A stretch of DNA of 5,513 nucleotides from Veillonellaceae bacterium UBA5809 (GTDB lineage: Bacteria > Bacillota > Negativicutes > Veillonellales > Dialisteraceae), in assembly GCA_002417965.1 (NCBI GenBank), contig DIDD01000022.1, forward strand, positions 2,132 to 7,644, written 5' to 3'. The notes below the pieces were generated by a model that worked only from the letters and a program-made list of their open reading frames with translations, did no database searches and was not told the origin of the DNA. Positions 5,050 to 5,513 of the stretch are shown in pieces. The translations under genes were made by a program, and so were the position numbers. How positions within the stretch are numbered: position 1 is the first letter of the stretch; every line of letters begins with the position of its first letter.

Positions 5050-5513
5050 ATGAATCGATGGCTGTCGTCAGCCAGTGCGGCATTTCTGGGAATTTCGCTG
5101 CTTATTTCAGGGTGCGGAAACCAACCGGCCAAAAGCGCACTGGCGCCTTTGGTGAAAACACAGATAATCGGAGAAGAATCCAATCAGGGAGAACGGGCAT
5201 TTTCAGGAACAGTTCACGGGTATTATGAATCGCCCCTTGCCTTCGAAATAGGAGGACGCATCCTGCAGCGCTATGTGCAGGCGGGACAGAGGGTATCTGC
5301 CGGTGATCCTCTCTTCAGAATTGATGCGAAAGATGCACAGGAGCAGGTATCATCGGCCCAGGGGGCTCTGTCGGCGGCGCAGGCCCAGTACCAGCTGGCC
5401 CAGACTACGATGGCCCGGTATGAAGCTCTTCACAGAGAAAATGCGGTGAGCGACCTGACCATGGATCAGACAAGAAATTCCTATGAGGTGGCCCGTGCAC
5501 AGATGGATCAGGC
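5050..5513 (+). CDS. RND-type efflux periplasmic adaptor (membrane fusion protein), lipoprotein, 3'-truncated by window edge
   Basis: Adaptors of this family bridge an inner-membrane RND pump and an outer-membrane channel to expel drugs, bile salts or other toxic compounds. The 154 complete codons begin with a lipoprotein signal: Arg3, a hydrophobic stretch through residue 19 and a lipobox ending ISGC with Cys22 as the lipidation site. Residues 48-96 form the first half of the lipoyl/barrel-sandwich domain (FSGTVHGYYESPLAFEIGG, then GQRVSAGDPLFRIDAKDA). From about residue 97 an Ala/Gln-rich heptad stretch (AQGALSAAQAQYQLAQTTMARYEALHRENAVS) forms the ascending part of the alpha-helical hairpin. 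The rest of the hairpin, barrel and membrane-proximal domain lie beyond the edge. ATG 5050 is backed by GAGGGGG. The gene has its own promoter and follows a terminator, so it likely opens a separate efflux operon with the pump gene downstream. A partner other than RND, such as a MacB-type ABC pump, is possible. Confidence 0.9.
   Translation, partial: MNRWLSSASAAFLGISLLISGCGNQPAKSALAPLVKTQIIGEESNQGERAFSGTVHGYYESPLAFEIGGRILQRYVQAGQRVSAGDPLFRIDAKDAQEQVSSAQGALSAAQAQYQLAQTTMARYEALHRENAVSDLTMDQTRNSYEVARAQMDQ

Overview
The window reads as an ordinary chromosomal segment of a bacterium with a Firmicutes-style gene repertoire that also carries a Gram-negative-type efflux adaptor. That combination (EF-Tu sequence, the ecfA1-ecfA2-ecfT-truA block typical of Firmicutes, and a lipoprotein RND-type membrane fusion protein) suggests a diderm Firmicute such as a Negativicute (Veillonella/Dialister/Megasphaera relatives). 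The genus is a guess from sequence feel, not a search. All genes lie on the + strand.

Layout. Positions 1-492 are the 3' end of tuf (elongation factor Tu), closed by a strong intrinsic terminator at 525-572. A short intergenic stretch then carries a probable promoter (629-658) for a Cof-type HAD phosphatase starting at GTG 687. A second intergenic region (1482-1590) has a near-consensus sigma-70/sigma-A promoter (TTGACA, 17 bp, TATGAT) that starts a tight four-gene operon: ecfA1, ecfA2, ecfT and truA. Neighbouring genes here overlap by 25 and 7 nt or are 4 nt apart. The operon ends in an intrinsic terminator (4964-4989). An extended -10 promoter immediately follows and drives a lipoprotein periplasmic adaptor gene that runs off the right edge.

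How the genes work together. EcfA1, EcfA2 and EcfT form the energising module of a group II energy-coupling factor transporter: two ABC ATPases plus a membrane transmembrane coupler. This module is shared by separately encoded substrate-binding S components, and none is present here, so the vitamin or metal substrates cannot be read from this window. truA (tRNA pseudouridine synthase) is a conserved passenger of this operon and is probably cotranscribed for historical rather than functional reasons. The HAD phosphatase and the efflux adaptor appear to be independent transcription units.

I found no evidence of a new biological system, mobile element, CRISPR array, RNA gene or riboswitch. The points most worth checking are a run of nine G at codons 13-15 of ecfA2, an imperfect inverted repeat overlapping the -35 box of the ecf promoter, and the separation of the ecf-truA block from the ribosomal-protein operon it usually accompanies.
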